From contig CP099977.1 of assembly GCA_024372495.1 (NCBI GenBank), forward strand, positions 2,914,001-2,978,000: DNA of 64,000 nucleotides. The letters are read 5' to 3'. Origin of the DNA: Pseudarthrobacter sp. Fe7. Its GTDB lineage: Bacteria > Actinomycetota > Actinomycetes > Actinomycetales > Micrococcaceae. The translations under genes were made by a program, and so were the position numbers. Below the pieces are notes generated by a model that saw nothing but the letters and a program-made list of their open reading frames with translations, searched no databases and was not told where the DNA came from. Positions 63,755-64,000 of the stretch are shown in pieces. Position 1 is the stretch's first letter, and each line of letters opens with the position of its first letter.

Positions 63755-64000
63755 GTGAACCAGATCCGGAAAATCGTGGCAGGCACCAGCCTGATCGGCG
63801 CGCTCATCGGCGGCGGAGCCCTCACCGCCATGGCGTTGCCTGCCAACGCCGCAACCACCCCGTCCCCGTCTGCCAGCTCAACGACATCGGCCGATGCCAA
63901 CCATGGAAACGAAACCGCTCTCACCGGCGACATTGCTTCCAAGGTCAAGGACGCGGTCCTGGCCGCGAACGCCGGGGCAACCGTCGAGAACCTGACGACC
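63755..64000 (+). CDS. Secreted protein, N-terminal part only
   Basis: The gene starts at GTG 63755, 7 bp after AAGGAG, and runs off the window. A signal peptide (IRKIVAGTSLIGALIGGG to ANA) is followed by a Thr/Ser-rich linker and the start of a domain (ALTGDIASKVKDAVLAAN, then GATVENLTT), which resembles the PepSY-like secreted proteins common in this group. At least 82 residues are present. The rest cannot be judged. Confidence 0.75.
   Translation, partial: MNQIRKIVAGTSLIGALIGGGALTAMALPANAATTPSPSASSTTSADANHGNETALTGDIASKVKDAVLAANAGATVENLTT

Noticed and set aside
1-64000. CRISPR array, rRNA operon or replication origin
   Set aside because: I saw no regularly spaced identical repeats, no rRNA-like sequence and no DnaA-box cluster.

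Overview
The window looks like chromosomal DNA of a high-GC soil actinobacterium of the Arthrobacter/Pseudarthrobacter type (Micrococcaceae). Codons are strongly GC3-biased, Shine-Dalgarno sites are AGGAG-like with GTG and TTG starts common, and the genes fit: catechol cleavage, GH91/GH32 fructan enzymes, a class F sortase, CsbD and DUF2510 proteins. The genus call is an inference from protein character only.

Layout. 1-2.4 kb: catechol 1,2-dioxygenase (catA) and a BenE-type benzoate transporter. 2.5-9.1 kb: a LacI-controlled galactoside operon (regulator, lipoprotein, two permeases, GH42 beta-galactosidase). 9.3-20.7 kb: accessory region with a LacI-HTH/ribbon-helix-helix fusion, BioY with a CHY zinc finger, a kinase of the APH family, a cell-surface cluster (lipoprotein, CHRD protein, sortase, cupredoxin) and decayed fragments. 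20.8-29.3 kb: purple-acid-type phosphatase, then an ABC importer operon preceded by a PHO-box-like repeat and ending in a glycerophosphodiesterase/inositol monophosphatase fusion. 29.5-36.2 kb: glycolate module (permease, GlcD, malate synthase G, GlcG, GntR regulator). 36.5-43.3 kb: aldo-keto reductases, an epimerase, lipoproteins, a TenA gene with an amber codon, CsbD. 43.5-49.7 kb: membrane proteins and an intact DDE insertion sequence. 50-57.6 kb: a fructan or difructose-anhydride locus (GH91, PfkB, GH32, LacI, permeases) whose promoter-proximal end is lost next to an ISL3 remnant. 57.6-61.1 kb: MFS exporter, rhodanese, and a divergent SARP regulator with four 11-bp-phased heptamers between. 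61.2-64 kb: small genes and the start of a secreted protein.

The strongest candidate for an undescribed system is 22.7-29.3 kb. A phosphate-starvation-type promoter element, a binding-protein importer, a single polypeptide joining a phosphodiesterase to an inositol phosphatase, and a DUF6454-like protein together suggest import and complete stripping of a glycerophospho-inositol-like compound. The SARP operator at 60.03 kb is the second.

Caveat on quality. More than 20 single-base indels break otherwise well-conserved genes. Almost all are either one-base contractions of a homopolymer or an extra G turning AGCTC into AGGCTC. This pattern points to consensus sequence error more than to gene decay, so most broken genes are annotated here as full-length genes with a suspected frameshift.
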